NCBI RefSeq assembly: GCF_000621085.1
Contig: NZ_JHZE01000005.1
Span: 124,001 to 188,000 of the forward strand
DNA: 64,000 nt
Reading direction: 5' to 3'
Origin: Mycoplasmopsis gallinarum DSM 19816
GTDB taxonomy: Bacteria > Bacillota_I > Bacilli_A > Mycoplasmatales > Metamycoplasmataceae
Below, piece by piece: positions 19,874-29,902 of the stretch. The notes under the pieces are model-generated. The model was given only the letters and a program-made list of their open reading frames with translations. It did not search any database and was not told where the DNA came from. Made by a program: the position numbers and the translations under genes. Position 1 is the first letter of the stretch; every line of letters begins with the position of its first letter.

Positions 19874-20944
19874 TTAGAAGTTCGATATTAAAAGTTCTTT
19901 TATTTTGCCTCTTGCTTCACTATTGCTGTTTATCATTCTTGTAGCTTCTACACGTTTTATCTGATGCTTGCTATAAATGGTATCAAAAAATTCGTCATCT
20001 TCATTTATGTTTTTTGGATCGGAATTACTTATTACTATTTTGGCACCTTTTTTATGCATATTATCAACAAAGTGAGCAAGTTCTATCTGTTCCTCGTCTG
20101 TAAACAGACTTTCTGTATATGCAGTAAAACTTGATGTTTCCGTAAGCGGTCTATATGGTGGGTCAAAGTAAACAAATGTATTTTCATCAATAAAACTCGC
20201 AGATTCCTTATAATCTCCACAAACAATTTTTACTTTTTGGAGTTTTTCTGCTACAGCACGAAGATTTTCTTCATCACAAATAAGTGGGTTTTTATATGAA
20301 CCCATAGGAACATTGAATAACCCCTTTTTATTTACTCGGTAAAGACCATTAAAACAAGTTTTATTCAAGAAAATCATTAGGGCAGCCTTTACAATGTTTT
20401 GTGTTTCATCTCCATTAACCTTGATAACATTAAATTGCTCTCGCATTGCCATATAGTATTTTTTTCGAGCTTCAAGATCAAGAGATATGTATTCGTCTTG
20501 ATATGTTTTCAAAAGTTTAATCAATGCATCCGTCATATTTTTAATGACATAATAAGTGTTTATTAATTCTACATTAATGTCACTTATATATATTTCTTCA
20601 AGGTTATACTTGCTTAATACATCAAAAAGAACAGCTCCTCCACCAACAAACGGCTCTGCATATTTTGTGATCTTACTATTTTCAAATGGGTAATATTTTT
20701 CAATTTCTTTTAACAACTGACCCTTGCCGCCAGCCCATTTCAAAAAAGGACGTACAGTTTTTTTACTTTCGGAAACGTACCTTGTACTTCTTGCATCAAT
20801 AGGTTTATTTGCAGTTGTCGGAATGATCCACATATTGCCTACCATAGTTGCTCCTTCGATACGATTTTCGGAACATAGAACAGCCACTCTTCTTTGGGAA
20901 ATTCCCCATCTGTTAGCAGCTTCTCGTGCAGATATAAAGTTCAT
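19874..20944 (-). CDS. dam: HTH-Dam adenine methyltransferase fusion (D12 class)
   Basis: 356 residues from ATG 20944 (AAGGAGTG site); an upstream in-frame ATG at 21034 has none. Residues 1-45 form a MerR/excisionase-like helix-turn-helix (FISAREAANRWGISQRRVAV, MVGNMWIIP). The D12 methylase follows: FLKWAGGKG (67-75), PFVGGGAV (98-105), DPPY (261-264), as in Dam and DpnM that make G-m6A-TC. The HTH might let it bind its own promoter or the element ends. First gene of the leftward defence operon, 83 bases before the nuclease. Confidence 0.9.
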   Translation of the reverse strand: MNFISAREAANRWGISQRRVAVLCSENRIEGATMVGNMWIIPTTANKPIDARSTRYVSESKKTVRPFLKWAGGKGQLLKEIEKYYPFENSKITKYAEPFVGGGAVLFDVLSKYNLEEIYISDINVELINTYYVIKNMTDALIKLLKTYQDEYISLDLEARKKYYMAMREQFNVIKVNGDETQNIVKAALMIFLNKTCFNGLYRVNKKGLFNVPMGSYKNPLICDEENLRAVAEKLQKVKIVCGDYKESASFIDENTFVYFDPPYRPLTETSSFTAYTESLFTDEEQIELAHFVDNMHKKGAKIVISNSDPKNINEDDEFFDTIYSKHQIKRVEATRMINSNSEARGKIKELLISNF

Positions 20945-20975
20945 ACTAATACACTCCTTGCATATTGTAAGTATT

Positions 20976-21004
20976 ATTATATTCCAAAACTCGAATAAAA
21001 GCAA
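20976..21004 (-). promoter_or_regulatory. Probable promoter of the defence operon
   Basis: TATAAT (20976-20981) with TTGCTT 17 bases upstream on the minus strand, about 32 bases before the Dam ATG. Confidence 0.5.
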
Positions 21005-21139
21005 TACCATTTTGTTAATTTCTACTTTTTGCACAAGTATTTTTATCTTTTATTTACACATAAAACATATAACAATAGAAACTCACATTAAGTCGTATTT
21101 ATTACGGCTTTATTTTTTTGCATTTTTTTGATAAAGCTC

Positions 21140-21363
21140 CCTCAAAACGCCCTTCATTTCTCCGTAAGAAGGTGAAAGAAATATTTTCAAAAACACCCCT
21201 ATCAAAACGCTTTTGAAATCTCCGTATAGTGAAGGACGAAAAAATCTCAAAGTTTTTTATAAAAAGGGTTAACAAAACAACTCTTTTTTCTCCGTATAGT
21301 GAAACGATTATTTTTTCAAAAAACACTTATCAAAAAGCCTTTGAAATCTCCGTATGGTGAGAG
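21140..21363 (+). repeat. Four iteron-like direct repeats before the primase
   Basis: Four degenerate copies of a roughly 35-base unit, cores TCTCCGTA at 21159, 21219, 21289 and 21347, each preceded by TCAAAACGC-like sequence and followed by TAGTGAA, TGGTGA or AAGAAGGTGAA. Spacing 60, 70 and 58 bases, with A/T-rich DNA between. Placement directly upstream of the primase-helicase fits a replication origin with iterons, or operator repeats. No other gene in 20945-21444. Confidence 0.7.
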
Positions 21364-21444
21364 GAACAAAAACAACGCCAACTGAAAGGAGGTGGTCAAT
21401 ATGAGAGTTAAAACAAAAATTTACAAGAAAGGAGCTGAAGAAAA

Positions 21445-23748
21445 ATGCAAAAGATTACACTTTACACCGCCGGATGCATAGGCAACCCCAAGAACTGCAT
21501 CTACCCCAATGAGGTAGTAGTTACATCATTGGATGATTTTCGCAAAGCCGTAAGCCACGACCATGTATTTGCAAAATACATGGACAACTACCGCAACGCA
21601 AGTAACTTTGTAAGTTCCGATTGTGTGGCAATGGAATGCGACAATGACCATACTGATAATCCTACCGATTGGGTTAAGCCTACCGATGTTGCTTCAAACT
21701 TTGTAGATGTGCCGTTCTATGTAAGCTACAGCAAAAGCCACAACAAAGTAAAAGCCTCACGCTCGGCTCGTCCTCGTTTCCATGTTGTTTTCCCGATTAC
21801 AACCATAACCGAGGCAAAGCAATATGAAAATCTGAAAACGGAAGTCCTACAACGATTCCCATACTTCGACAAAAATGCTGTCGATATTGCAAGATTCTTC
21901 TTTGGTGTTGAAAACCCCGAAGTAGAGTTCTTTCCCGGAAACACATTGATATCTGAGTTTATTGAAAACGATGTGAATATCGACATCATTCCCGAAGGTA
22001 GTCGCAACAGTACGCTTTCAAGATTCGCAGGTCGCATTGTAAAAAGGTATGGCACAGGAGTGGATGCATATGAAAGGTTTATTTCTAAAGCAGAAAAGTG
22101 CGTACCGCCACTTGAAGAAGATGAACTTGCTGCCATATGGAAAAGTGCTGAAGGTTTTGCAGATAAGGTATCCTCCGAAGATGGGTATATACCGCCTGAA
22201 GTGTACAACTCTGATGTGTTATTGAAACCCGGAGATTTTTCCGATGTTGGACAAGCCGAGGTTCTTTCAAGAGAATACGCATCTGAACTCAGGTATTCAC
22301 CTTCTACCGACTACATCCGCTACAACGGAATGTATTGGGAAGAATCAAAGTCCAAAGCACAAGCAGTGGCACAAGAACTGACATCCCGACAGTTAGAAGA
22401 AGCACAAGCGGAAATCACAAAGGCAAATAAGCTGATGACCAACACCGGGGCAACCGCACTCATCACGGGCGTAGGCAAAACAAAGGCACTCTCGCTTTTT
22501 AACAAGGAACAGAGTACCGCATACAACATGCTCTGCAATGCTCTTGCTTACCAAAATTATGTCATCAAACGCAGAGAGTCAAAATCCATATCCGCAACTT
22601 TGAAGGAAGCAAGACCGATGCTTGAAATCGGTCAGGATGAGTTGGACACACATGAATACCTGCTTAATACCCCAAGCGGCACCTATGACCTTCGTAAAGG
22701 TTTGAACGGACTCCGTGAACACAGAGCCGAAGATTTCATCACAAAGATAACCTCTGTATCACCCGGCACAGAAGTTTCGGAAGAGTGGATGTCAGCACTT
22801 GACACCTTCTTCTGCGGTGACAAGGAACTTATCAAGTATGTTCAGCTAATTGCCGGACTTGCCACTATCGGCAAAGTCAATCTTGAAGCATTGATAATTG
22901 CATACGGTGACGGAAAGAACGGTAAGTCAACATTTTGGAATGTCCTTTCAAGAATTCTCGGCACATATAGCGGAAACATATCTGCTGACACTCTCACAGT
23001 GGGATGTCGCAGAAATGTAAAGCCGGAGCTTGCAGAAGCAAGAGGAAAAAGACTTCTCATTGCTGCTGAATTGGAAGAAGGCACAAGACTCAGCACTTCA
23101 AATGTAAAACAATTCTGTTCCACCGATAAGATATTTGCCGAGAAAAAGTACAAAGATCCTTTCAGCTATACACCGACACACACTCTTGTTCTTTACACAA
23201 ACCATCTGCCGAAGGTAGGTGCGAGTGATTCGGGAACATGGAGAAGGCTGATAGTCATTCCTTTTAATGCAACCATCAGCGGAAAATCCGACATCAAAAA
23301 CTATGCCGATTATCTTTATGAACACGCAGGCGAAAGCATCCTTGCTTGGATGATAGAAGGTGCAAGAATGGTAATTGAGAAAAACTTTAAATTTGATACA
23401 CCTCTTTGCGTACAGCAAGCCATCAGCAAATATATGCAAGACAATGATTGGCTTGGTCACTTCATAGAAGATTGCTGTGATATTGGTGAAAGCTACAAGG
23501 AAAAGTCAAGTGAACTTTATTCCGAATACCGCAGTTACTGCATTACTATGGGTGAGTTTGCAAGAAGTACAAGCGACTTTTATACAGCTCTTGAAATGCC
23601 GGATACAAAAAGCATCGCACAAAGGAATGCAGATACATCTTGGGACTTCGCATCAAAGACAGAGTTCTTCCTTGCGTCAGCGATTTCCGTGCTGCGTAAT
23701 AAATTGGTGACAGCCTATGACAGTCATATATATAAAATTTTTATATAG
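21445..23748 (+). CDS. Primase-helicase (AEP + D5/P4 type), frameshifted near C-terminus
   Basis: 767 residues as read. N-terminal archaeo-eukaryotic primase-like domain (about 1-180, with DCVAMECDND and RPRFHVVFP), D5_N linker (about 290-430), then SF3 helicase with Walker A YGDGKNGKSTFWN near 490 and ANLEEGTR/TNHLP-like motifs (ELEEGT, YTNHLPKV). AGGAG site before ATG 21445. Near 23595 GAAATGCC seems to lack one A: the next frame reads AGYKKHRTKECRYILGLRIK, the family's normal C-terminus, to TAA 23697-23699. As read, the last 50 residues are replaced by unrelated sequence. The helicase core is intact, so activity may survive. Confidence 0.85.
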   Translation: MQKITLYTAGCIGNPKNCIYPNEVVVTSLDDFRKAVSHDHVFAKYMDNYRNASNFVSSDCVAMECDNDHTDNPTDWVKPTDVASNFVDVPFYVSYSKSHNKVKASRSARPRFHVVFPITTITEAKQYENLKTEVLQRFPYFDKNAVDIARFFFGVENPEVEFFPGNTLISEFIENDVNIDIIPEGSRNSTLSRFAGRIVKRYGTGVDAYERFISKAEKCVPPLEEDELAAIWKSAEGFADKVSSEDGYIPPEVYNSDVLLKPGDFSDVGQAEVLSREYASELRYSPSTDYIRYNGMYWEESKSKAQAVAQELTSRQLEEAQAEITKANKLMTNTGATALITGVGKTKALSLFNKEQSTAYNMLCNALAYQNYVIKRRESKSISATLKEARPMLEIGQDELDTHEYLLNTPSGTYDLRKGLNGLREHRAEDFITKITSVSPGTEVSEEWMSALDTFFCGDKELIKYVQLIAGLATIGKVNLEALIIAYGDGKNGKSTFWNVLSRILGTYSGNISADTLTVGCRRNVKPELAEARGKRLLIAAELEEGTRLSTSNVKQFCSTDKIFAEKKYKDPFSYTPTHTLVLYTNHLPKVGASDSGTWRRLIVIPFNATISGKSDIKNYADYLYEHAGESILAWMIEGARMVIEKNFKFDTPLCVQQAISKYMQDNDWLGHFIEDCCDIGESYKEKSSELYSEYRSYCITMGEFARSTSDFYTALEMPDTKSIAQRNADTSWDFASKTEFFLASAISVLRNKLVTAYDSHIYKIFI

Positions 23749-23898
23749 TCAAAAAAACAAAAAGACATATAAAAAAGATATAGAAATGACCGTCAACGGT
23801 GTCACCCACACATATGAAAGAGGTGATGCCAATGATTGCATAAGCATGAGCATAGGAAATAACAATAAAAATCAATTAAAAACAGAAAGGAAACAATC
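23749..23898 (+). other. Gap between primase and small genes
   Basis: 150 bases, A-rich. A frame from ATG 23786 (MTVNGVTHTYERGDA...) of 38 codons has no ribosome site and no recognisable product. Nothing else seen. Confidence 0.5.
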
Positions 23899-24174
23899 AT
23901 GAAACACTTTAATGTAAAAGGTATTATTACCGACAAATTCAAACTTCCCGTAGGCATCAAAGCATCCGACTTTGATAACGAAAAATACTCGGGACAGCAA
24001 CTTCGTATTGCAGAGGATGGAGAGTATGTGCTTGTGTTAAAAAGCAAAAGATTGACACCTGCTCCTTGGGTAGTGCAGAAGGGCAACAGCAATGTGTTCT
24101 TTACCACATACAAGCAGGCTATTGACTACTGCGATATGCATGGTTATGTTGTTAAAAGAGGTAAAAGAAAATGA
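23899..24174 (+). CDS. Small hypothetical protein of the element
   Basis: 91 residues, AAAGGAAAC site before ATG 23899. Basic at the C-terminus (VVKRGKRK). Not recognised. The stop is TGA (24172-24174) within an ATGA overlap with the next gene. In a host that reads UGA as Trp, translation should run on into the next gene's region in another frame, giving a longer protein and possibly disturbing the overlap-coupled start. Confidence 0.65.
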   Translation: MKHFNVKGIITDKFKLPVGIKASDFDNEKYSGQQLRIAEDGEYVLVLKSKRLTPAPWVVQKGNSNVFFTTYKQAIDYCDMHGYVVKRGKRK

Positions 24175-24440
24175 GAATCAAAGACCTCTGCGGACACATC
24201 GATTTCGACACCTTTTGGGTGATCGGAATATTCAAGGCAAAGAATAAGCCTTCGGCAATATTGCTTGCTCCCAAGGACAGCCGAAAGGACAAGTTCTTCA
24301 ATCTTCAACTCGGAGAAAGAAGCCTATGGTACAACTCTCTTGAGAATATGCTTGCCGTATCATCCGAACTTGGATATACAAACACACTTCAGAATGTGCT
24401 CATGAAGCACAAATACAACAGACTTATTAAAAAACATTAA
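24171..24440 (+). CDS. Small hypothetical protein of the element
   Basis: 89 residues, no family recognised, TAA stop. Starts in the ATGA overlap with the preceding gene, so it was translationally coupled in its original host. Ends directly before the ribosome site of the capsid gene. Confidence 0.65.
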   Translation: MRIKDLCGHIDFDTFWVIGIFKAKNKPSAILLAPKDSRKDKFFNLQLGERSLWYNSLENMLAVSSELGYTNTLQNVLMKHKYNRLIKKH

Positions 24441-24455
24441 TTGGAGGTAACACTT

Positions 24456-25361
24456 ATGTTTAACGATTATCTTGTAAATTCCCCCGAATATGACAGAGAC
24501 TTTTGGAATGCCGTAAGAGGTAATTCCAATGCAAAGAAAAACCTTGATGCAGGTAAACACAATATGACCGGGACATTCAAGCTTCCGGTGGTATCTATGA
24601 AGAAGTACAAGGCAGCACTTTTGGAAGAAAACCCTTTCAGATCTATTGCTACCATTATCAATGCACCCGGTACAGACCACACCATCAAAACCTACGATGC
24701 CGAGGATATTGCCACTTGGCTCGGAGAAAACACCCTTGAGTTTTACGATGGTGTAGACGATTTCAGAAGCATCTCGGTAGAAAACCACAGACTCGGAACT
24801 ATCATCCGTATATCCGATGACTTCACCGCTGATGCAAAATTCGATATTGAAAAGTATCTCACAACCTCATTTGCAAAGCGTATCGGAAGAACTGAGGAAG
24901 ATGCCTTTGTAAATGGTGATGGAGTTGACAAACCTACGGGTATTCTTACCACAGCTGAAGTTGGTGCAGAAACATCCAAGCTTACATATGAGGATGTGGT
25001 GAAACTCTACTTCTTTGTGGACAAGCAGTATCGTAAGAATGGTGTGTGGATGATGAATGATGAAACTGCACAGACACTCCGCACTCTCAAAGATGAAGGA
25101 GGCAACTACATTTGGAATCACACTAACGATACCATTATGGGTAAGCGTGTTATAATCTCAAATGCTATGCCTACAACAGGAAAGCCTATTGCTTTCGGCG
25201 ACTTCAGTTACTATTGGATTGTGCAGAGATTACCGCTAACAGTAAGACCGCTTACCGAAAAGTATGCTCTTCATCAGCAAATAGGTTATCTTGGCTACGA
25301 ACACCTTGACGGAAAACTCATCCGCTCGGATGCAATCAAAACGCTGAATATCACAGCATAA
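24456..25361 (+). CDS. HK97-type phage major capsid protein
   Basis: 301 residues from ATG 24456 (TTGGAGGTAA site). Capsid-family landmarks: PVVSMKKYKA, EEDAFVNGDGVDKPTGIL (near 150), a WMMNDETAQTLRTLKD block and PIAFGDFSYYWIVQR in the P-domain. It starts directly with the mature-like domain, without a scaffolding/delta domain. No protease, portal, terminase or tail gene is present. A capsid gene lacking the rest of a morphogenesis set is typical of satellites or of mobile elements that retain or reuse it. Trp are all TGG; TAA stop. Confidence 0.85.
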   Translation: MFNDYLVNSPEYDRDFWNAVRGNSNAKKNLDAGKHNMTGTFKLPVVSMKKYKAALLEENPFRSIATIINAPGTDHTIKTYDAEDIATWLGENTLEFYDGVDDFRSISVENHRLGTIIRISDDFTADAKFDIEKYLTTSFAKRIGRTEEDAFVNGDGVDKPTGILTTAEVGAETSKLTYEDVVKLYFFVDKQYRKNGVWMMNDETAQTLRTLKDEGGNYIWNHTNDTIMGKRVIISNAMPTTGKPIAFGDFSYYWIVQRLPLTVRPLTEKYALHQQIGYLGYEHLDGKLIRSDAIKTLNITA

Positions 25362-25517
25362 AACCACATTGGATGTATGCCTCATAACCAATGTTTGATT
25401 ATGGGGTTAATACCCCCTTTGATTTCCGCTTTTTGTGTACGAAAGCCCACGCCCGTTGCTCAAAGAAATAGTCGTAGAGATTTTACCACCCCCACCCACT
25501 GAAGAGAGGAGTTATAT
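25362..25517 (+). other. Intergenic region with hairpin
   Basis: 156 bases. CCTCATAA and TTATGGGG (around 25381-25407) form an 8-bp stem that could end the capsid transcript. A C-rich tract (ACCACCCCCACCCAC) and AGAGGAG ribosome site precede the next gene. Confidence 0.5.
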
Positions 25518-25679
25518 ATGGAAGAAAAAGTAGTTCATACCACCGAGAAGCAAATTGGTGACACAATATACATAGTAGAATCAGCATTCAGCAGTAATGC
25601 AAAAGAGACCGCATATGACAAGCTGAAACGCTTGATTTTAAGCGACACAAATAGTGTACAAATAAAGAAAGTATTTTAG
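25518..25679 (+). CDS. TnpW-like small element protein
   Basis: 53 residues, ATG 25518 after AGAGAGGAG, TAG stop. The order IGDTIYIVESAFS ... ETAYDKLKRLIL is the pattern of short proteins annotated as transposon-encoded TnpW, which accompany large serine recombinases in Clostridia elements. Role not established. Located 79 bases before the recombinase. Confidence 0.65.
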   Translation: MEEKVVHTTEKQIGDTIYIVESAFSSNAKETAYDKLKRLILSDTNSVQIKKVF

Positions 25680-25725
25680 TTCAAAATACATCTTGATATC
25701 TTCGCAGGTGTACGGTAATATGTAG

Positions 25726-27405
<1,680 letters not shown>

Positions 27406-27413
<8 letters not shown>

Positions 27414-27436
27414 CCGCTATGATTACGACTATGCCG
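27406..27436. terminator. Hairpin after the recombinase
   Basis: Perfect 8-bp stem CGGCATAG / CTATGCCG with a 15-base loop that starts at the recombinase stop codon. A second small hairpin, GGGATT-AAA-AATCCC, follows at 27446-27460 inside the right end. Confidence 0.7.
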
Positions 27437-27453
27437 ATTATTTCCGGGATTAA

Positions 27454-27474
27454 AAATCCCTAAGTGAAGACACC
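27454..27474 (-). repeat. Right imperfect terminal inverted repeat of the element
   Basis: Reads GGTGTCTTCACTTAGGGATTT on the minus strand and matches the left end at 14739-14757. Confidence 0.6.
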
Positions 27475-27481
27475 AAATAAC

Positions 27482-27491
27482 GTGCGTTTTT
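27482..27491. terminator. Right half of the split host terminator
   Basis: GTGCGTTTTT, complementary to AAAAACGCAC at 14722-14731, directly after the ftsZ stop. Confidence 0.6.
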
Positions 27492-27494
27492 CAT

Positions 27495-28607
27495 TTATTC
27501 ATCATCTTCATCAAATCAATTTTCAGTTAATGAAGCAATATCAAATTTTTCTTCCAATTTATTTTCAACAGGTTTTTGAACAATCTGTATTACTTCTTGA
27601 TTAATATTATTTTCATGATTATTAGTTACTTGATCTGCTCGTTCTGCTAATAATTTTGAAGTTGGATTAACACCCGAAGCAATAATAAAAACTTGATAAA
27701 AATCTTCAGTTTCTTTAGTTTCTATATTTTGAATTCCTAAAATCAATGATTTAGTTTTATCATTTACATTAAAAATTTCGTTAACTTTATCTTTTGTTTT
27801 TTTAATGTCATCAAGAGATGAAGCATAATCGGTTTGAATAAATAAAATCATTTTTTCATAATTTTCGAGTTTGTTATCACTCAAAATATTTTCAAAAGCA
27901 TTTTCTACTGATTTAGTTGCTCTTTCTTTACCACTAGCACGGCCTAAAGCAATGATTGCTTGGCCTGAATTAGAAAGGATTTGTTTTAAATCATTAAAGT
28001 CTATATTAATGTTTCCATTGTGATAAATAATGTCATGAATTGATTTAATTGAATTTTTTAAAGTTGTATTAGCTACTTTAAATGCATCTAAATAAGGTAC
28101 ATTTGAATATTGCTCTAAAAGTTTTTCATTTGACAAAACAATTAAAGCATCACACTTATCTTTTAATTCTAATAAACCTTTTTTTGCATTTTCATATCTT
28201 TTAAAACCTTCAATAGCTTCAAAAGGTGTGGTTACAATCACGATTGTTAAAATACCTTGATCTTTGGCCATTTCAGCAATAACAGGAGTGGCCCCTGTTC
28301 CGGTTCCACCACCAAGTCCAGCAGTAATTATTAAAATATTTGCGTCTTTAATTGCTTTTGAAATTTCTTCCATGCTGTCTTTAGCTGCTTTTTTTCCTAC
28401 TAAAGGATCTCCACCAGCTCCAAAACCTTCAGTGCTTTTTCCTAACAAGATTTTATTTGGAAATTCACTTTTTTGAAGATCTTGATAATCAGTGTTAGCC
28501 GCTCAAAGTTCAACATTTGGGAAATTTTCTTCTAATAGTAATGAGATAGAATTATTACCGGCGCCGCCTACCCCTATTACTTTCATTTTAATTTCTTTGT
28601 GTTCCAT
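27495..28607 (-). CDS. ftsZ: Cell division protein FtsZ
   Basis: 370 residues with several TGA Trp codons (one near the end: LTENWFDEDDE). GTPase that forms the division ring. N-terminus MEHKEIKMKVIGVGGAGNN, tubulin signature GGGTGTGA near 105, and the T7-loop region NIDFNDLKQIL near 205. ATG 28607 has only a weak GGGACAG site. The acidic tail is short and lacks the usual FtsA/SepF-binding peptide. Last gene of the mraZ-rsmH-ftsA-like-ftsZ cluster; its 3' side is now the foreign element, but the stop codon is intact. Confidence 0.95.
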
Positions 28608-28657
28608 AAATATCTGTCCCTTCAATAAATTAAGTTTTATGATCAGTAAAAATTAAT

Positions 28658-29878
28658 TTATTTTAGTTGAGTTATTTGTTTGCAAAAACGCTTAAATTTA
28701 ATGAAAAAGTTGTTATTTTTTCTTTCATTTTTAAAATCTGCTGTGTAATTTTTGATTGTATTTGTTTTATCAATATTCTGATTATAAATATTAATAACAC
28801 CCATTTCAAGATTATTTAAACCTTTTAATAATGCAAGATTTTCATCAAAAGAATAAGTATTTTTTTCAAAATAATTTTCTTTTATTTTGCTAAAAAGTAA
28901 GCTTGTTTGATTTTTATTTATTAAATTATCTTTAATAAAAATTTTTTCTGATTTTGAAAATAAGATTTCATTTTCAAGTTGTTCATTAATTAAATCATAA
29001 ATTTTGTCATACATTATTTCAATAAAAGATAAAGCATGTTGTTGATTAACATTTAAATTATCTCTTTCATTTTGAAATAACTCTAAATTATTTAAAACAG
29101 AATTTAAAAGTATTTTGCTTTGTTCAAAATTTAAATTAAACATTTTTGTAAATTTATCAAAAACATTTTCTCAATTTAAATTAATACTTTTGTGTAAATA
29201 AATTTTGTGATTGAAAAAAGCATCAATAGTAATTTTGCTTAGCGATAAATTAATTAATAAAGAATAATTATCACTTTTTTCTTGTGAAGCCAATAAAGCT
29301 TCATTTTCATAAAAGAAATTATCAAAAATTAAATTTTGTTTTTTAAATTCATTTATTAATTTTTGAATTCAAGAGTCATTATTGACTGCTAAAAGAGAAT
29401 ATCAAGAATTTAATTTATTGCCTTTACGATTTAAAGGAAAAGATAAATATTTTTTATCATTTTCTTCATCATTTTCTATGCTAAAAAGTAAGGTGTTTTG
29501 GTTTAGCAAAGTTACATTTTGATGTTGAGTCTTTAAATTAATTTCTTTTTTAATTTCATCATGAAGTTTTTTATCAACAATCTGTTTATTAAGATCAAAT
29601 TGTTGATCGTAAAAAATGATTTTAATTTCATTATCCAATGAACTGTTTAAAAAACAATTAAAGTAAATTTGATTGTTTTTCTTTTTATTAACAATTTTCT
29701 TTACAAAATTTAAAGTTTTTTTTAATTTTTTATTTAGTAAATCGAAATTATCTTTGTTTAATAATTCCAATTTTTCTTCAAAAATTGAAACAATTTGGAT
29801 TTGTGATTGTTCTACAAGGTCAAATTTAATTGTGTTAGTATCTAAAACACAATTAAAATAGTATGTTTTAGTTGCCAC
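28658..29878 (-). CDS. FtsA-like or MG223-position protein of the division cluster
   Basis: 406 residues (TGA as Trp). Between rsmH and ftsZ, the place of ftsA in larger genomes and of a poorly conserved protein in mycoplasmas. N-terminus MATKTYYFNCVLDTNTIKFDLVEQ and the later block YSLLINLSLSKITIDAFFNHK (near 208) resemble the two phosphate-binding strands of actin-fold proteins. Otherwise Asn/Lys/Leu-rich. No C-terminal membrane helix; a basic end (FKRFCKQITQLK) could bind lipid. FtsA-like identity is an inference from position and these strands. Confidence 0.6.
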
Positions 29879-29902
29879 AATTAATTTTCCTTTCTCGATT
29901 TT

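Noticed and set aside
21102-21326. Minus-strand protein over the iteron repeats
   Set aside because: No ribosome site; it exists only because each repeat is open in the same frame, and the repeats look like DNA sites.
21140-21363. CRISPR array
   Set aside because: Only four degenerate repeats with uneven 58-70 base spacing and similar 'spacers'; no cas genes.
23717-23902. 61-codon frame after the primase
   Set aside because: Starts in the primase end without ribosome site, no recognisable sequence; the downstream ATG at 23899 has a good site.
24360-24979. Minus-strand frames opposite the capsid gene
   Set aside because: Shadows of higher-GC coding DNA; no ribosome sites or motifs.
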